Of a stretch of 64,000 bases of DNA, positions 24,038-33,036 are shown in pieces. Every line of letters starts with the position of its first letter. Within the stretch, counting starts at the first letter, position 1. The translations under genes and the position numbers were made by a program. This DNA comes from Kitasatospora aureofaciens (GTDB lineage Bacteria; Actinomycetota; Actinomycetes; Streptomycetales; Streptomycetaceae): the NCBI RefSeq assembly GCF_019192735.1, contig NZ_JAHTKP010000036.1, positions 1-64,000 on the forward strand, given 5' to 3'. The notes under the pieces are model-generated. The model ran no database searches and was not told the DNA's origin. It was given only the letters and a program-made list of their open reading frames with translations.

Positions 24038-24952
24038 ATGATGGAGACGCTCGGCTCAGCCCGCCTCGACGTCCGACGGATGCAGGTCCTGCGCGCGGTG
24101 GTGGACCACGGCTCGGTGAGCGCGGCGGCCACCGCCCTCGGCTACACCCCGTCCGCGGTGAGCCAGCAGGTGGCGGCGCTGGAGCGGGAGACCGGGACGG
24201 CGCTGCTGGAGCGCGTCGGCCGGGGGGTGCGACCGACCGCCGCCGGGCTGCTGCTCGCCGGGCACGCCGCGGTGATCGACCGGCAGGTGGCGGAGGCGGG
24301 CGCCGCACTGGCCGACCTGCGGGCGGGGTGCAGCGGCAGCCTGACCGTCCGCTACTTCGCCACGGCCGGCGCCTCGCTGGTCGCCCCGGCGGTGGCCGCG
24401 TTCCGCCGGGAGCACCCGGGTGTGCGGCTCGACCTGGGCATGACCGACCCCGAGGACCCACTCACCGAGGTGCTGGACGGCCGGGCCGATCTCGCGGTCG
24501 TGGTCCGGCCGCGGGACGCCCCGCACCCGGGCCTCCGGCTGGTCCACCTGCGCGACGACCCGTACCGCGCCGTGCTGCCGGCGGGGCACCGGCTCGCCGC
24601 GAAGCGCGTCCTGGACCTCGCCGATCTCGCGGACGAGCCATGGGTGGGCGCCGAACCGGAAGGGCCCTGCCGGGCAGCCGTCCTGGGGGCGTGCGACGCG
24701 GCCGGGTTCCGTCCGTCGGTCGCGGTGGACACCGAGGACTACGCGACCGCGCAGGGCTTCGTCGCGGCGGGCCTGGGCGTCGCGCTGGTCCCGGTCCTCG
24801 GCCTGGCGCATCGTCATCCGGGGGTCACCGTGCGGCGGGTCCGCAGCCCGGAGCCGGTGCGCGCCCTGCACGCAGCCGTACGGGAAGGCGCCTGGGGGCA
24901 GCCGGTGCTCGCCGCCCTGGTGGCCGCATTGCGGGCGGCGGCACGGCAGTAG
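24038..24952 (+). CDS. LysR-family transcriptional regulator
   Basis: About 304 residues. The N-terminal helix-turn-helix reads RMQVLRAVVDHGSVSAAATALGYTPSAVSQQVAALERETG, the classic LysR form, followed by the linker helix and a periplasmic-binding-like effector domain (LTVRYFATAGASLVAPAVAAFR, ADLAVVVRPRDAPHPGL, VAAGLGVALVPVLGL). Tandem ATG codons at 24038 and 24041 leave the start ambiguous by one residue; no strong ribosome site is visible, so the message may be leaderless. It is divergent from the EamA exporter and probably controls it and the MFS gene after it. Confidence 0.92.
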   Translation: MMETLGSARLDVRRMQVLRAVVDHGSVSAAATALGYTPSAVSQQVAALERETGTALLERVGRGVRPTAAGLLLAGHAAVIDRQVAEAGAALADLRAGCSGSLTVRYFATAGASLVAPAVAAFRREHPGVRLDLGMTDPEDPLTEVLDGRADLAVVVRPRDAPHPGLRLVHLRDDPYRAVLPAGHRLAAKRVLDLADLADEPWVGAEPEGPCRAAVLGACDAAGFRPSVAVDTEDYATAQGFVAAGLGVALVPVLGLAHRHPGVTVRRVRSPEPVRALHAAVREGAWGQPVLAALVAALRAAARQ

Positions 24953-24996
24953 GTCCCCGCGCACCGGCGAGGAGGCCGGACACTAGGGTGCCCCTC

Positions 24997-25200
24997 GTGC
25001 ATGAATTGCTGCGTGTATTGCTGGTCGAAGACGATGAGTCGGTCGTGGAGTCGCTGCGGCGCGGGCTGGTTCGGTACGGGTTCACGGTCGAGTGGGTGAC
25101 CACCGGGACGGCGGCGCCGGCGGTATGGGTACGGATCTTGGACTTCACCGGGGACCTCATCGGGCCTCCTACTGCGGAGAGTTACGGTCGATTCCGGTGA
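24997..25200 (+). pseudogene. Truncated response-regulator receiver fragment
   Basis: A 67-residue reading frame from GTG 24997. Its first 38 residues, LRVLLVEDDESVVESLRRG then LVRYGFTVEWVTTGTAA, are the first beta-alpha-beta part of an OmpR-type receiver with the acidic DD pair. The rest (PAVWVRILDFTGDLIGPPT) is unrelated, so the phosphorylated Asp and the whole output domain are missing. Codons such as TTG, GTA and GAT are more frequent here than in neighbouring genes. The likeliest story is a deletion that joined the receiver start to other DNA. Confidence 0.7.
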
Positions 25201-25290
25201 ACTCACTCTCGCTGGGGGCGGGTTAGCACCTGCATAGCGGATGGCAAACGCGCAGACAACGATGCGTCAAATTCCTTTGGGGGAAAGGAA

Positions 25291-26427
25291 ATGCGGAACA
25301 TGCACAGCAATTCAGGGGACAGCCGCGCGGGGAACGGCGACGCCGGGAACGGCAGCGTGGGGAACGGCAGCGTGGGGAACGGCGCTACGGCCGACCTCTA
25401 CCGGAGGTTCGCGGAGCGGGAGGCCCGCGGCCACTCGGCGAGCTACCGGGAGCTGGCCGAAGGCGTCGCCGGGGACGGGGAGTTGCGCGTGCTGGTGGCG
25501 GGGCTGCCGGCCGCCAAGCAGCAGCCGAACCTGCTGTTCGGCGCGGTCCGCTACCTCGGCGGGCCGGTCACGGAGGGCTACCCCGCCTTCCGGGAGTGGG
25601 CGTCGGCGCACTGGGCCGAGGTCTCGGCCACCATGCTGGCGCGGCGGACGCAGACCAACGAGGCCGGGCGGTGCGCCACCCTGCTGCCGCTGCTGGCGGC
25701 GCTGCCGGGGCCGCTCGCGCTGATCGAGGTGGGGGCCTCGGCAGGGCTCTGCCTGTACCCGGACCGGTATCGGTACCGGTATCTGGACGCGGCTGCCGGT
25801 GAGGCGGGCGCCGTGACTGCCGGGCCGGCGGGCGGCGTGGTGGGCGGCGTGGTGGCCGAGTTCGGCGCCGGGGCGAGCCCGGTGACGCTGGACTGCGCGG
25901 TGAGCGGGCCGGTACCGCTTCCTGCGGCGCTGCGGGAGCGGCTGCCCGAGGTGGTGTGGCGGGCCGGGATCGACCTCAACCCGCTGGACGTCCGCGCCGA
26001 GGACGACATGCGCTGGCTGGAGGCGCTGGTCTGGCCCGAGCAGACCCACCGGCTGGACCGGCTGCGCGGCGCCGTCCGGATCGCCCGGGCCGAACCGCCG
26101 GAGCTGGTGCGCGGCGATCTCAACGCGGCGGTACGGAAGTTGGTGGCACTCGTGCCAGCCGGGGCGACGCCGGTGGTGTTCCACAGCGCGGTGCTCGCCT
26201 ACCTGTCGCCGGAGGCGCGGGAGGAGTTCGCGGTGACCATGCGCGGCCTGCCCGGGCACTGGATCTCCAACGAGGCGGTCGCCGTGCTGCCCGCCGTCGA
26301 ACGGCGGCTCCCCCGGCCCGCGCCCGCCGGGACCGGGCTGTTCGCGCTCGCCCTGGACGAGCGGCCGGTGGCGTTCACCGGACCGCACGGGCAGTCGCTG
26401 GACTGGTTCGGCGAGCCGGGCGCGTAG
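25291..26427 (+). CDS. DUF2332-family protein
   Basis: A 378-residue protein of the DUF2332 family. Visible conserved segments are YRRFAEREARGHSASYRELAEGV, QPNLLFGAVRYLGG, TQTNEAGRCATLLPLLAALPGPLALIEVGASAGLCLYPDRY and HSAVLAYLSPEAREEF. The motif IEVGASAGL resembles a Rossmann loop of methyltransferases, and methyltransferase-like action has been suggested, but no function is established. The N-terminus has a low-complexity GNGDAGNGSVGNGSVGNG run from a 15-base repeat, so the true start may be later. A GGGGGAAAGG site precedes ATG 25291. Confidence 0.85.
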   Translation: MRNMHSNSGDSRAGNGDAGNGSVGNGSVGNGATADLYRRFAEREARGHSASYRELAEGVAGDGELRVLVAGLPAAKQQPNLLFGAVRYLGGPVTEGYPAFREWASAHWAEVSATMLARRTQTNEAGRCATLLPLLAALPGPLALIEVGASAGLCLYPDRYRYRYLDAAAGEAGAVTAGPAGGVVGGVVAEFGAGASPVTLDCAVSGPVPLPAALRERLPEVVWRAGIDLNPLDVRAEDDMRWLEALVWPEQTHRLDRLRGAVRIARAEPPELVRGDLNAAVRKLVALVPAGATPVVFHSAVLAYLSPEAREEFAVTMRGLPGHWISNEAVAVLPAVERRLPRPAPAGTGLFALALDERPVAFTGPHGQSLDWFGEPGA

Positions 26428-26490
26428 GACGCGACGACGGGCTCTCACGGCCGGCTTCCGCGGCCCCGGGGGTACGGTCGGATTTCGGGC

Positions 26491-26521
26491 TTGAAGCTGC
26501 CGCAACGGCAGCTTCTACCGT
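26491..26521 (+). promoter_or_regulatory. MerR-type promoter of the TipA-like gene
   Basis: TTGAAG (26491-26496) and TACCGT (26516-26521) are 19 bases apart, the over-long spacer that MerR proteins correct. Within it lies the perfect inverted repeat GAAGCTGCCG (26493-26502) and CGGCAGCTTC (26506-26515). This resembles the self-activated tipA promoter layout. Confidence 0.75.
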
Positions 26522-26580
26522 CGTGACCAGGGCCGGAGAAACCGGCCCGGTGACAGCGAACGTGAGCGAGGGAGGCGGCC

Positions 26581-27342
26581 ATGGCCTGGCCGATCGCGGA
26601 GGTCGCCCGGATGTCGGGCGTGACCGCCCGGACCCTGCGGCACTACGACGAGATCGGGCTGCTGCCCCCGGCGTGGATCGGCTCCAACGGCCACCGCTAC
26701 TACGAGGAACGACAGTTGCTGCACCTGCAGCAGATCCTCGTGCTGCGGGCGCTGGGCGTGGGACTGACCGAGATTGCCGGGATCCTCGGCGATCAGGTGG
26801 ACGAGCTGGAGGCCCTGCGGGGCCACCGCGACCGCCTGCTCGCCGAGCGCGACCGGCTGGACACCCTGGCCGCCACCGTCTCCCGCACGATCGCCGAACT
26901 GGAACAGTCCAGGAAGGACGGCACGCCCATGACCAGCATCAACCGCCCGGAGAACCTCTTCGAGGGCATCCAGCCCGCCGACGTCGAGGCGAGCCTGCGC
27001 GACTTCCCCGAGCACGCCGAGGCCGCCCTGCGGGCGACCGCCGGAATGAGCCAGGCCGAGATCGAGGCCGGCCAGCGCGAGCGGACCGCGCAGATGATCC
27101 GGCTGGCCGAACTGACGGCAGCCGGGCACCCGGCGGACGCCGAGCCGGTGCAGAGCAAGATCGACACCGAGTACCGGGCCCTGACCGCCCTCCGCCCGGT
27201 CTCCGTCGAGGAGTACCGCGCGATCGCGCGGTCCTGCGTGGAGAACGAGCAGTGGAACGCCGCGTACGAGGCCATCGCCCCGGGCCTGGCCGCCTACCAG
27301 CGGGCCGCCATGGAGGCGTACGCGGCGGCGCGGCTGTCCTGA
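26581..27342 (+). CDS. TipA-like MerR regulator with TipAS domain
   Basis: A 253-residue regulator. The N-terminal MerR helix-turn-helix (MAWPIAEVARMSGVTARTLR then HYDEIGLLPPAWIGSNGHRYY) is followed by a coiled coil with RGHRDRLLAERDRLDTLAATV, then the TipAS antibiotic-recognition domain, marked by LFEGIQPADVEASL and MIRLAELTAAGHPADAEPVQ and the closing YRAIARSCVENEQWNAAYEAI. TipA binds thiopeptide antibiotics covalently and activates its own promoter. A second start (MTSINRP, near 26929) matches the place from which the short TipAS form is made in tipA. The upstream MerR promoter at 26491 supports self-activation. Confidence 0.9.
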   Translation: MAWPIAEVARMSGVTARTLRHYDEIGLLPPAWIGSNGHRYYEERQLLHLQQILVLRALGVGLTEIAGILGDQVDELEALRGHRDRLLAERDRLDTLAATVSRTIAELEQSRKDGTPMTSINRPENLFEGIQPADVEASLRDFPEHAEAALRATAGMSQAEIEAGQRERTAQMIRLAELTAAGHPADAEPVQSKIDTEYRALTALRPVSVEEYRAIARSCVENEQWNAAYEAIAPGLAAYQRAAMEAYAAARLS

Positions 27343-27443
27343 GCCACGGCCGGCCTGAGCTCCGGTCGGCCCGGAAGCTGGGCTGCCCGCGCGGCCGGTC
27401 GGGGGACGGCCGCCCGGAGCGGCTTCCCCCGGACGGCCCGGGG

Positions 27444-27516
27444 CGGCAGGTCGTCCGGACAGCCTGCCGGGGGCCGGGCCGCTTCCGTGGGGGGACGGGC
27501 CCCGCGGAAGCGGCCC
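27444..27516. terminator. Hairpins between the convergent TipA-like and FtsX genes
   Basis: The main hairpin has perfect 12-base arms GGGCCGCTTCCG (27476-27487) and CGGAAGCGGCCC (27505-27516), with further G/C pairing in the loop. A smaller one, CGGCAGG (27444-27450) with CCTGCCG (27463-27469), precedes it. They are placed to end transcription from both sides. Confidence 0.7.
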
Positions 27517-27536
27517 TCACGCCGCGTTCCCCGACG

Positions 27537-29957
27537 TCACTCCGTGCGCAGCGCCGTGACCGTCCGGGTGCGGGCCGCCCAGGTGGCGGGCAGGAGGGCG
27601 CCGAGCAGCGCCAGCACCAGCCCGCCGAGTATCAGCGGGCCCACCACCGACGGGTCGAACACGGTGAGGTCCGCCTCGGGCACCCCAACCCCGGCGGCGT
27701 GTGCCATCGCCGGCATCACCTGGTGGTGCACCAGGATCCCGATCGGGACCCCGATCAGCCCGGCCACCAGCCCGCTCCCGCAGACCGAGGTGAGCACCAT
27801 CCCGACCGTCTGCCGGGGCGACATCCCGAGCGCCTTGAGCACGCCGAGGTCGTGCACCCGCTCCCGGGTGTCCAGCAGCACCGTGTTGAGGACGCCGAGG
27901 CCGGCGACGGTGGCCAGCAGCAGGGTGAGCGTGCCGGCCAGGGTGTTCATCGCCAGCACGACGATGTTGATCGGCGGCCCGCTCTGCTCGGCGCTCAGGC
28001 CCAGCGGCCGGACGGCCTCGTCGAGCGCGTCGGCGTACGCCTTCGCGTCGGTGCCCGGGGTGAGGTCGATGTGGAACCCGACTGCCTCGGCGTGGATCGG
28101 CGAGCCGATCGGGGCCAGCGCGGCCCGGTCGACGAACACCACGTCCTCGGTGGACAGCACCTCGCCGCTGATCCGCACCGGCGTGGAACGGCCGTGGTCG
28201 GTAAGGGTGATGGTGTCTCCGACCTTCACCCGGTTGGCGCGGAGGAAGGTGGAGGCGACCACCGCCTCGCCGGGGCCCTGGAACCAGCGGCCCGAGATCA
28301 TCTGGTAGCCGCTCCAGGAGGCATCGCCGGAGAAGGCCGTCACCTCGGAGCGCCCGGTGTTCCCGGCCACGGCGACCGGCGTCGGGACGCTGCTGTACCA
28401 GGCCCGGGTGCCGGGGCGGGCGTTGATCGCCTTGGCCACGGCCGCCTCGTCCACCTGGTCGGTGGGCTTCACGGAGCCGTCGATCGGGATCTGCACCGCG
28501 ACGCCGCCCGAGCGCCCGGCTGTCAGACCGTCCTGGAAGGCGCTGAGCGAGAGCGTAAGACCGACGCAGAGGGTGACCCCGGCGGTGCCGAGCAGCACCG
28601 CGGCGGCCGTGGTCGCCGAGCGGCCCGGGCGGTTGAACGGGCTCGCCAGCCCGAGGCTCAGGGAGCGCGGCACCGGCAGCCGACCGATCAGGCGCTGGGC
28701 CCGGGCCACTGGCCCCGAGGCCCCTGCCGGGGCCGCGCCGCCGGCCACGTTGCCGCCGGCCGCCTTTCCGCGCGCGGAGGCACCCTTGGCGCCCGGCCCC
28801 GTCCGGCCGACCGCGAGCGCCTCCACCGTGCGCAGCCGCCCGGCCCGCAGCGCGGGCACCAGCGCGGTGGCCACCACGGCGGCCAGGGCGACGGCCGGAA
28901 CCGCGAAGTCCACCCAGAGCGGGATGCCGAGCAGGCCGCCGCGCAGCGCCTTGTGGGCGATCCCGAGGACGGGCACGGACAGCAGGTTGCCGCCGAGCAC
29001 GCCGAGCGCCGTGCCGATCCCGGCAGGGATCAGCGCCTGGCCGACGTAGGCGCGTGCCACCTGCTCCGGGGTGAAGCCGAGCGACTTGAGGATGCCGATC
29101 CGCCGGGTGGCGGCGCTGACGGCACCGCTGACCACGACGCCGATGATCAGCACCGACATCGCCAGCCCGAGCACCCCGAAGGCCGTCACGAACGGGACGA
29201 AGGTCGAGGCCGTCCGATTGGCCTCCGCCTGTGCGGGCCGGTACGAGGTGGACTTGGTGAGCGCGCCGGCCGGTACCGCAGCGACGAGCGCGGCATGGTC
29301 GGCGTCCACCTCGGCGTCGGTGCCGGCGTGGGCGAAGCGGTAGAGGTACTGGAGGGCGGGCGCCGCACCGGGTGCGGTGAGGCCGGCGACCTGCTCGGGG
29401 GCGATCCAGCCGTCCGCACTCCAGGAGACCGAGGCGACGAGGCCGACGAGCTTGAGGGTCGGGTGACCGGGCAAGTCCGGGAACTGCATGCTGTCGCCGA
29501 TGGCCAGCGGGGAGTGGCCGTCCAGGAACACCACCTCGCCGGGGCCGGCGAGCCAGCGACCCTGGGTGATGCGCAGGCCGTCCATCGGGCCGTCCTGCGC
29601 TCGGCCGACCAGCGTCAGCGGCGGCAGGAGGCTGCCGGCCGGCGGGATCTGGGATCCCTGGCCGGCCCGCGCCTGGACGGTGAGCGCCGGGTACGGGCCG
29701 GCCGACGCCGTTACGCCGGGGGCGTGGGCCGTCGCGGCGAGCTGGGCCGGGCTCGCCTTGGCCGGGTCGTACAGCACGTTGAGATGTGCGCCGTGCTGGT
29801 CGGTGAAGGACCGCTGGTAGGGCCCCTGGGAGGCGACCAACAGCCCCGTCGCGAGGATGCACGCCGTCACGGACATCATCGTGGTGAGCACCATGACCAG
29901 GGTCTGCACCCGCTTGCGTCCGACCCCGGCCCGGACCACTTTGCTCAGAGCACTCAT
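27537..29957 (-). CDS. ABC transporter permease, FtsX/MacB type with two permease units
   Basis: An 806-residue membrane protein. An N-terminal helix (VMVLTTMMSVTACILATGLL) is followed by a large extracytoplasmic domain, then three helices (residues about 268-395, with VLGLAMSVLIIGVVVSGAV and RRIGILKSLGFTPEQVARAY). The second unit repeats this order and ends with VLKALGMSPRQTVGMVLTSV and the last helix PLILGGLVLALLGALLPATW. The ILKxLG/VLKxLG motifs contact the ATPase. Such duplicated FtsX permeases pair with a MacB-like ATPase and often work in antibiotic or lipid efflux or in sensing envelope stress. ATG 29957 begins the first helix; the ATPase gene lies 64 bases upstream. Confidence 0.92.
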   Translation of the reverse strand: MSALSKVVRAGVGRKRVQTLVMVLTTMMSVTACILATGLLVASQGPYQRSFTDQHGAHLNVLYDPAKASPAQLAATAHAPGVTASAGPYPALTVQARAGQGSQIPPAGSLLPPLTLVGRAQDGPMDGLRITQGRWLAGPGEVVFLDGHSPLAIGDSMQFPDLPGHPTLKLVGLVASVSWSADGWIAPEQVAGLTAPGAAPALQYLYRFAHAGTDAEVDADHAALVAAVPAGALTKSTSYRPAQAEANRTASTFVPFVTAFGVLGLAMSVLIIGVVVSGAVSAATRRIGILKSLGFTPEQVARAYVGQALIPAGIGTALGVLGGNLLSVPVLGIAHKALRGGLLGIPLWVDFAVPAVALAAVVATALVPALRAGRLRTVEALAVGRTGPGAKGASARGKAAGGNVAGGAAPAGASGPVARAQRLIGRLPVPRSLSLGLASPFNRPGRSATTAAAVLLGTAGVTLCVGLTLSLSAFQDGLTAGRSGGVAVQIPIDGSVKPTDQVDEAAVAKAINARPGTRAWYSSVPTPVAVAGNTGRSEVTAFSGDASWSGYQMISGRWFQGPGEAVVASTFLRANRVKVGDTITLTDHGRSTPVRISGEVLSTEDVVFVDRAALAPIGSPIHAEAVGFHIDLTPGTDAKAYADALDEAVRPLGLSAEQSGPPINIVVLAMNTLAGTLTLLLATVAGLGVLNTVLLDTRERVHDLGVLKALGMSPRQTVGMVLTSVCGSGLVAGLIGVPIGILVHHQVMPAMAHAAGVGVPEADLTVFDPSVVGPLILGGLVLALLGALLPATWAARTRTVTALRTE

Positions 29958-30021
29958 GCGCCCACCTCGCTTCGCTCGGCAGGGGCATTCGCCCACACGC
30001 ACCTCCTGATGATTCGCTCGC

Positions 30022-30732
30022 TCATCGAACGCTCCCTGCGGCGGAGGCCGTTGCGGTGTCCCGGACCAGCCGGCCGTCGAGCAGCTCGATCGTCCGGCTC
30101 GCGCAGGCCTCGGCGAGCGCGGTGTCGTGGGTGACCAGCAGGATCGTCTGGCCCTCCGCATTGAGGCCGGTGAGCAGGTCCCGGACGTCGGCGGCCGAGA
30201 CCGTGTCCAGCGCGCCGGTCGGCTCGTCGGCCAGCAGCAGCGGCGGACGGTTCATCAACGCCCGTGCCACCGCCACCCGTTGGCGCTCGCCGCCGGACAG
30301 CCTGCCGGGGAAGGCCGCGGCGTGCCGGGCCACCCCGAGCCGCTTCAGCAGCTCGGCAGCCCGAGCGCGGGCCTTCTCCCGCCGCATCCCGGCCAGTTGG
30401 GCGGGGAGCAGCACGTTGTCCTCGACGTTCAGATCGTCCAGCAGGTTGAAGAACTGGAAGACCATGCCGATCCGGGTCCGTCGGTACTCGGCCAGCGCGG
30501 CCTCGCCCAACTCGTGGACGGCGACCCCGTCCACCAGCACGCCGCCCTCGCTGGGGCGGTCGAGCCCGGCGATCAGGTTGAGCAGCGTCGACTTGCCGCT
30601 GCCGGACCGGCCGAGCACGGCCAGCGCCTCACCGGCCCGCACTTCCAGGTCGAGCCCGGCCAGCGCCGGGGCGGCCTCGGATCGGTCGTACGTCTTGGTG
30701 ACGCCGCGAATCTGGATGATCGGCGTGCTCAC
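30022..30732 (-). CDS. ABC transporter ATP-binding protein, MacB/LolD type
   Basis: A 236-residue ATPase. Walker A GRSGSGKST is at residues 41-49, the Q-loop in MVFQFFNLLDDLNVEDNV, the signature LSGGERQRVAVARALMNRPP near 143, Walker B LLLADEPTGALD and the H-loop VTHD. The FFNLLDDL segment is typical of ATPases of MacB-like exporters. It would power the FtsX permease encoded next. GTG 30732 has GGAGGGCCC directly upstream, better than the longer start at 30789. The operon is divergent from a two-component system, an arrangement found for envelope-stress and antimicrobial-peptide exporters. Confidence 0.93.
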   Translation of the reverse strand: MSTPIIQIRGVTKTYDRSEAAPALAGLDLEVRAGEALAVLGRSGSGKSTLLNLIAGLDRPSEGGVLVDGVAVHELGEAALAEYRRTRIGMVFQFFNLLDDLNVEDNVLLPAQLAGMRREKARARAAELLKRLGVARHAAAFPGRLSGGERQRVAVARALMNRPPLLLADEPTGALDTVSAADVRDLLTGLNAEGQTILLVTHDTALAEACASRTIELLDGRLVRDTATASAAGSVR

Positions 30733-30840
30733 GGGCCCTCCATGGTTCGGGATCCGGCCCCGGAACGCCCGGGCCGGCTGACGGAACATGACGCTACGAA
30801 CTGGCGGCCGGGGACGGACAGCTGTCTAGGCGGCATCTGT

Positions 30841-30862
30841 GAGGTGTATCCAGATACACCTC
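30841..30862. promoter_or_regulatory. Perfect 10+10 palindrome between ABC exporter and sensor kinase
   Basis: GAGGTGTATC (30841-30850) and GATACACCTC (30853-30862) are perfectly complementary around CA. It lies 108 bases before each gene side (between starts 30732 and 30971), a good place for an operator that serves both directions. AT content is higher than in the flanks. The binder is unknown: the NarL-type response regulator is the first candidate; PadR, GntR or TetR proteins elsewhere are alternatives. Confidence 0.7.
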
Positions 30863-30970
30863 GGATTCGGGGGCCACACCTAGAGCGCCGCAGGTCGACG
30901 CCCATGCAGACTGACTGCCGACTGATCGACCCGGGGCCTGTGGGGGCACCGACCGGAGAGGAGGCGCGGA

Positions 30971-32428
30971 ATGAGCACGAATGTGGTGACCAGGGCTGCC
31001 GCGCGGGTGGGGAGCACCGTCGTGGCCGGCGTGCGCGCGCTCTATGTGGTCACGCTGGCCGTGACCGGGCTGGTCGCACTGTTGGCCGGGCCGATCCTGC
31101 TGGCTGCGGCCCTGTTCGGCCCCGACGAGGCCGAGCCGTTCGGGCAGCGCTGGCCGGGCGGGCCGCTGATCCTTCTGGTGCCGCTGGGGACGGTCGCCCT
31201 CTGGGCGCTCTGCTGGGCCACCGGGGGCGGCGGCCGGGCGGTGGGGGCCGCCCTGTTCGCACCGGGCGCCCTCGCCGTGATGGCCGCTCATCTCTACGAC
31301 GGCGCCGCGCCCGGCGGCCGGTCCGGCTCGCTCTGGCTGGCGCCCGCGATGGTGGTGTTCGGGTTGCTCGGCGCGCGCTGGATCGCCGCGGAGAGCCGAC
31401 GGATCGTCGGGCAATGGAGCGGCCGGCCGATCCCGGTGCCGTACCGCCGCGCCGGCGCCGCCGGGCCGTGGCAGCGGCTGCGGTCCGGCGGCTGGCTGAC
31501 CGACCCGGCGACCTGGCGGGATGTGGCGTGGACGGCGCTCACCGGCTGCGCGGTCCTGCTCACCGCCGCGGTCGTCGTGCTGACTCCGATCGCCCTCCAG
31601 GTGCTCGGCCGGAACGGGCGGTTCCTCTCGCTGGGGGTCATCTACATGATGGGGCTCTGGATGGCCCCGGCGGCCGCTCTCTGGGCCGCCCCGCCCGTCC
31701 TGCGGCTGCACGACCGGGCCGCCCGCACCCTGCTCGGGCCCTCCCGGCGGACCGAGCTGGCCCGCCAGGTCAGCCACCTGGCCCGGACCAGGGCGGACAC
31801 CATCGACGCCGGGGCCGCCGAACTGCGCCGGATCGAGCGGGACCTGCACGACGGGGCCCAGGCCCGGCTGGTGGCCCTCGGCATGCTGCTGACCGTCGCC
31901 GACCAGGTGGTGGAGGACCCGGTGGCCCTGCGCCCCCTGCTGGCCGAGGCCCGGGCCTCCTCGGCCAAGGCGCTCGGCGAGCTGCGCGACCTGGTCCGCG
32001 GCATCCACCCCCCAGTGCTCGCCGACCGCGGCCTGGCCGCAGCCGTCCAGGCCACGGCGCTGGACCTGCCGCTGCCGGTCACCTTCGCCGGCGAACTGCC
32101 CGGCCGCGCTCCGGCCCCGGTCGAGTCCGCCGCCTACTTCGCGGTCAGCGAGCTGCTGGCCAATGTGGTGAAACACGCGGGCGCCTCGCACGTATGGATC
32201 GAGATAGGGCACAGTGACGAGCTGCTGCGGATATCGGTGACCGACGACGGGCGCGGCGGCGCCGACCCGTCCCGGGGCACCGGCCTCAGCGGAACCGAAC
32301 GCCGACTGGCCGGGTTCGACGGGGTGCTCGCGGTCAGCAGCCCGTCCGGCGGTCCGACCATCGTGAACCTGGAGATCCCGTGCGCGTTGTCATCGCCGAA
32401 GACCTCTTCCTCCTCAGGGACGGCCTGA
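30971..32428 (+). CDS. NarL-type sensor histidine kinase
   Basis: A 485-residue kinase of the HisKA_3 class. Six hydrophobic segments cover about residues 15-250 with no large sensing domain, as in LiaS/DesK-like intramembrane sensors. The phospho-acceptor region is RRIERDLHDGAQARLVALGM with His293. The ATPase part has AAYFAVSELLANVVKHAGAS (N box) and VTDDGRGGADPSRGTGLSG (G1). ATG 30971 follows GGAGAGGAGG. The last 49 bases overlap the response-regulator gene. Its gene faces an FtsX-type exporter, so it may sense envelope damage or a substrate of that exporter. Confidence 0.92.
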   Translation: MSTNVVTRAAARVGSTVVAGVRALYVVTLAVTGLVALLAGPILLAAALFGPDEAEPFGQRWPGGPLILLVPLGTVALWALCWATGGGGRAVGAALFAPGALAVMAAHLYDGAAPGGRSGSLWLAPAMVVFGLLGARWIAAESRRIVGQWSGRPIPVPYRRAGAAGPWQRLRSGGWLTDPATWRDVAWTALTGCAVLLTAAVVVLTPIALQVLGRNGRFLSLGVIYMMGLWMAPAAALWAAPPVLRLHDRAARTLLGPSRRTELARQVSHLARTRADTIDAGAAELRRIERDLHDGAQARLVALGMLLTVADQVVEDPVALRPLLAEARASSAKALGELRDLVRGIHPPVLADRGLAAAVQATALDLPLPVTFAGELPGRAPAPVESAAYFAVSELLANVVKHAGASHVWIEIGHSDELLRISVTDDGRGGADPSRGTGLSGTERRLAGFDGVLAVSSPSGGPTIVNLEIPCALSSPKTSSSSGTA

Positions 32429-33036
32429 CCCGGCTGCTGGAGGCCAACGGCATGAAGGTCACCGCGGCCGTCGAGACCGGCGAGGAACTGCTCGCCGCGG
32501 TGGCCGCCGACCGGCCGGACATCGCCGTGGTCGACGTCCGGCTCCCGCCCGGGTTCACCGACGAGGGCCTGCGCGCCGCGCTGGCGGCCCGTCAGGCCCA
32601 CCCCGGCCTGCCCGTGCTGGTGCTCTCGCAGTTCGTCGAGCAGCTGTACGCCCGGGAGCTGCTGGCCGGCAGCACCGGCGGCATCGGCTACCTGCTCAAG
32701 GACCGGGTGATGGACGGCACCCAGTTCATCGACGCGGTACGCCGGGTCGCCCAGGGCGGCACCGCGATGGACCCGGAGGTGATCACCCGGCTGCTCACCC
32801 ACAACTCCTCGGCCGGCCCGGTCGCCACCCTCAGCCCGCGCGAGCGTCAGGTGCTCGGGTTGATGGCCGAGGGCCGCTCCAACGCGGCGATCGCCCAGCA
32901 GCTGGTGATCACCGAACGGGCCGTCGCCAAGCACACCGCGTCGATCTTCGTCCGGCTCGACCTCCAGCCCTCCGACGACGACAACCGCCGGGTGCTGGCC
33001 GTCCTCGCCTACCTCAACAACGGAGGGAACGACTGA
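32380..33036 (+). CDS. NarL/LuxR-type response regulator
   Basis: A 218-residue regulator. The receiver begins MRVVIAEDLFLLRDGLTRLL with the acidic pair, the phosphorylated residue is Asp52 in AVVDVRLPP, and the conserved lysine is in GYLLKDRV. The output LuxR helix-turn-helix reads LSPRERQVLGLMAEGRSNAAIAQQLVI then ERAVAKHTASIF. GTG 32380 has GGAGAT upstream and lies inside the kinase gene, so expression is coupled. Likely targets are its own operon and the divergent exporter through the palindrome at 30841. Confidence 0.93.
   Translation: MRVVIAEDLFLLRDGLTRLLEANGMKVTAAVETGEELLAAVAADRPDIAVVDVRLPPGFTDEGLRAALAARQAHPGLPVLVLSQFVEQLYARELLAGSTGGIGYLLKDRVMDGTQFIDAVRRVAQGGTAMDPEVITRLLTHNSSAGPVATLSPRERQVLGLMAEGRSNAAIAQQLVITERAVAKHTASIFVRLDLQPSDDDNRRVLAVLAYLNNGGND

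Noticed and set aside
25956..30134. A 1392-residue plus-strand frame over DUF2332, TipA-like and FtsX genes
   Set aside because: It overlaps three real genes in other frames and has no recognisable domain; high GC removes stop codons by chance.
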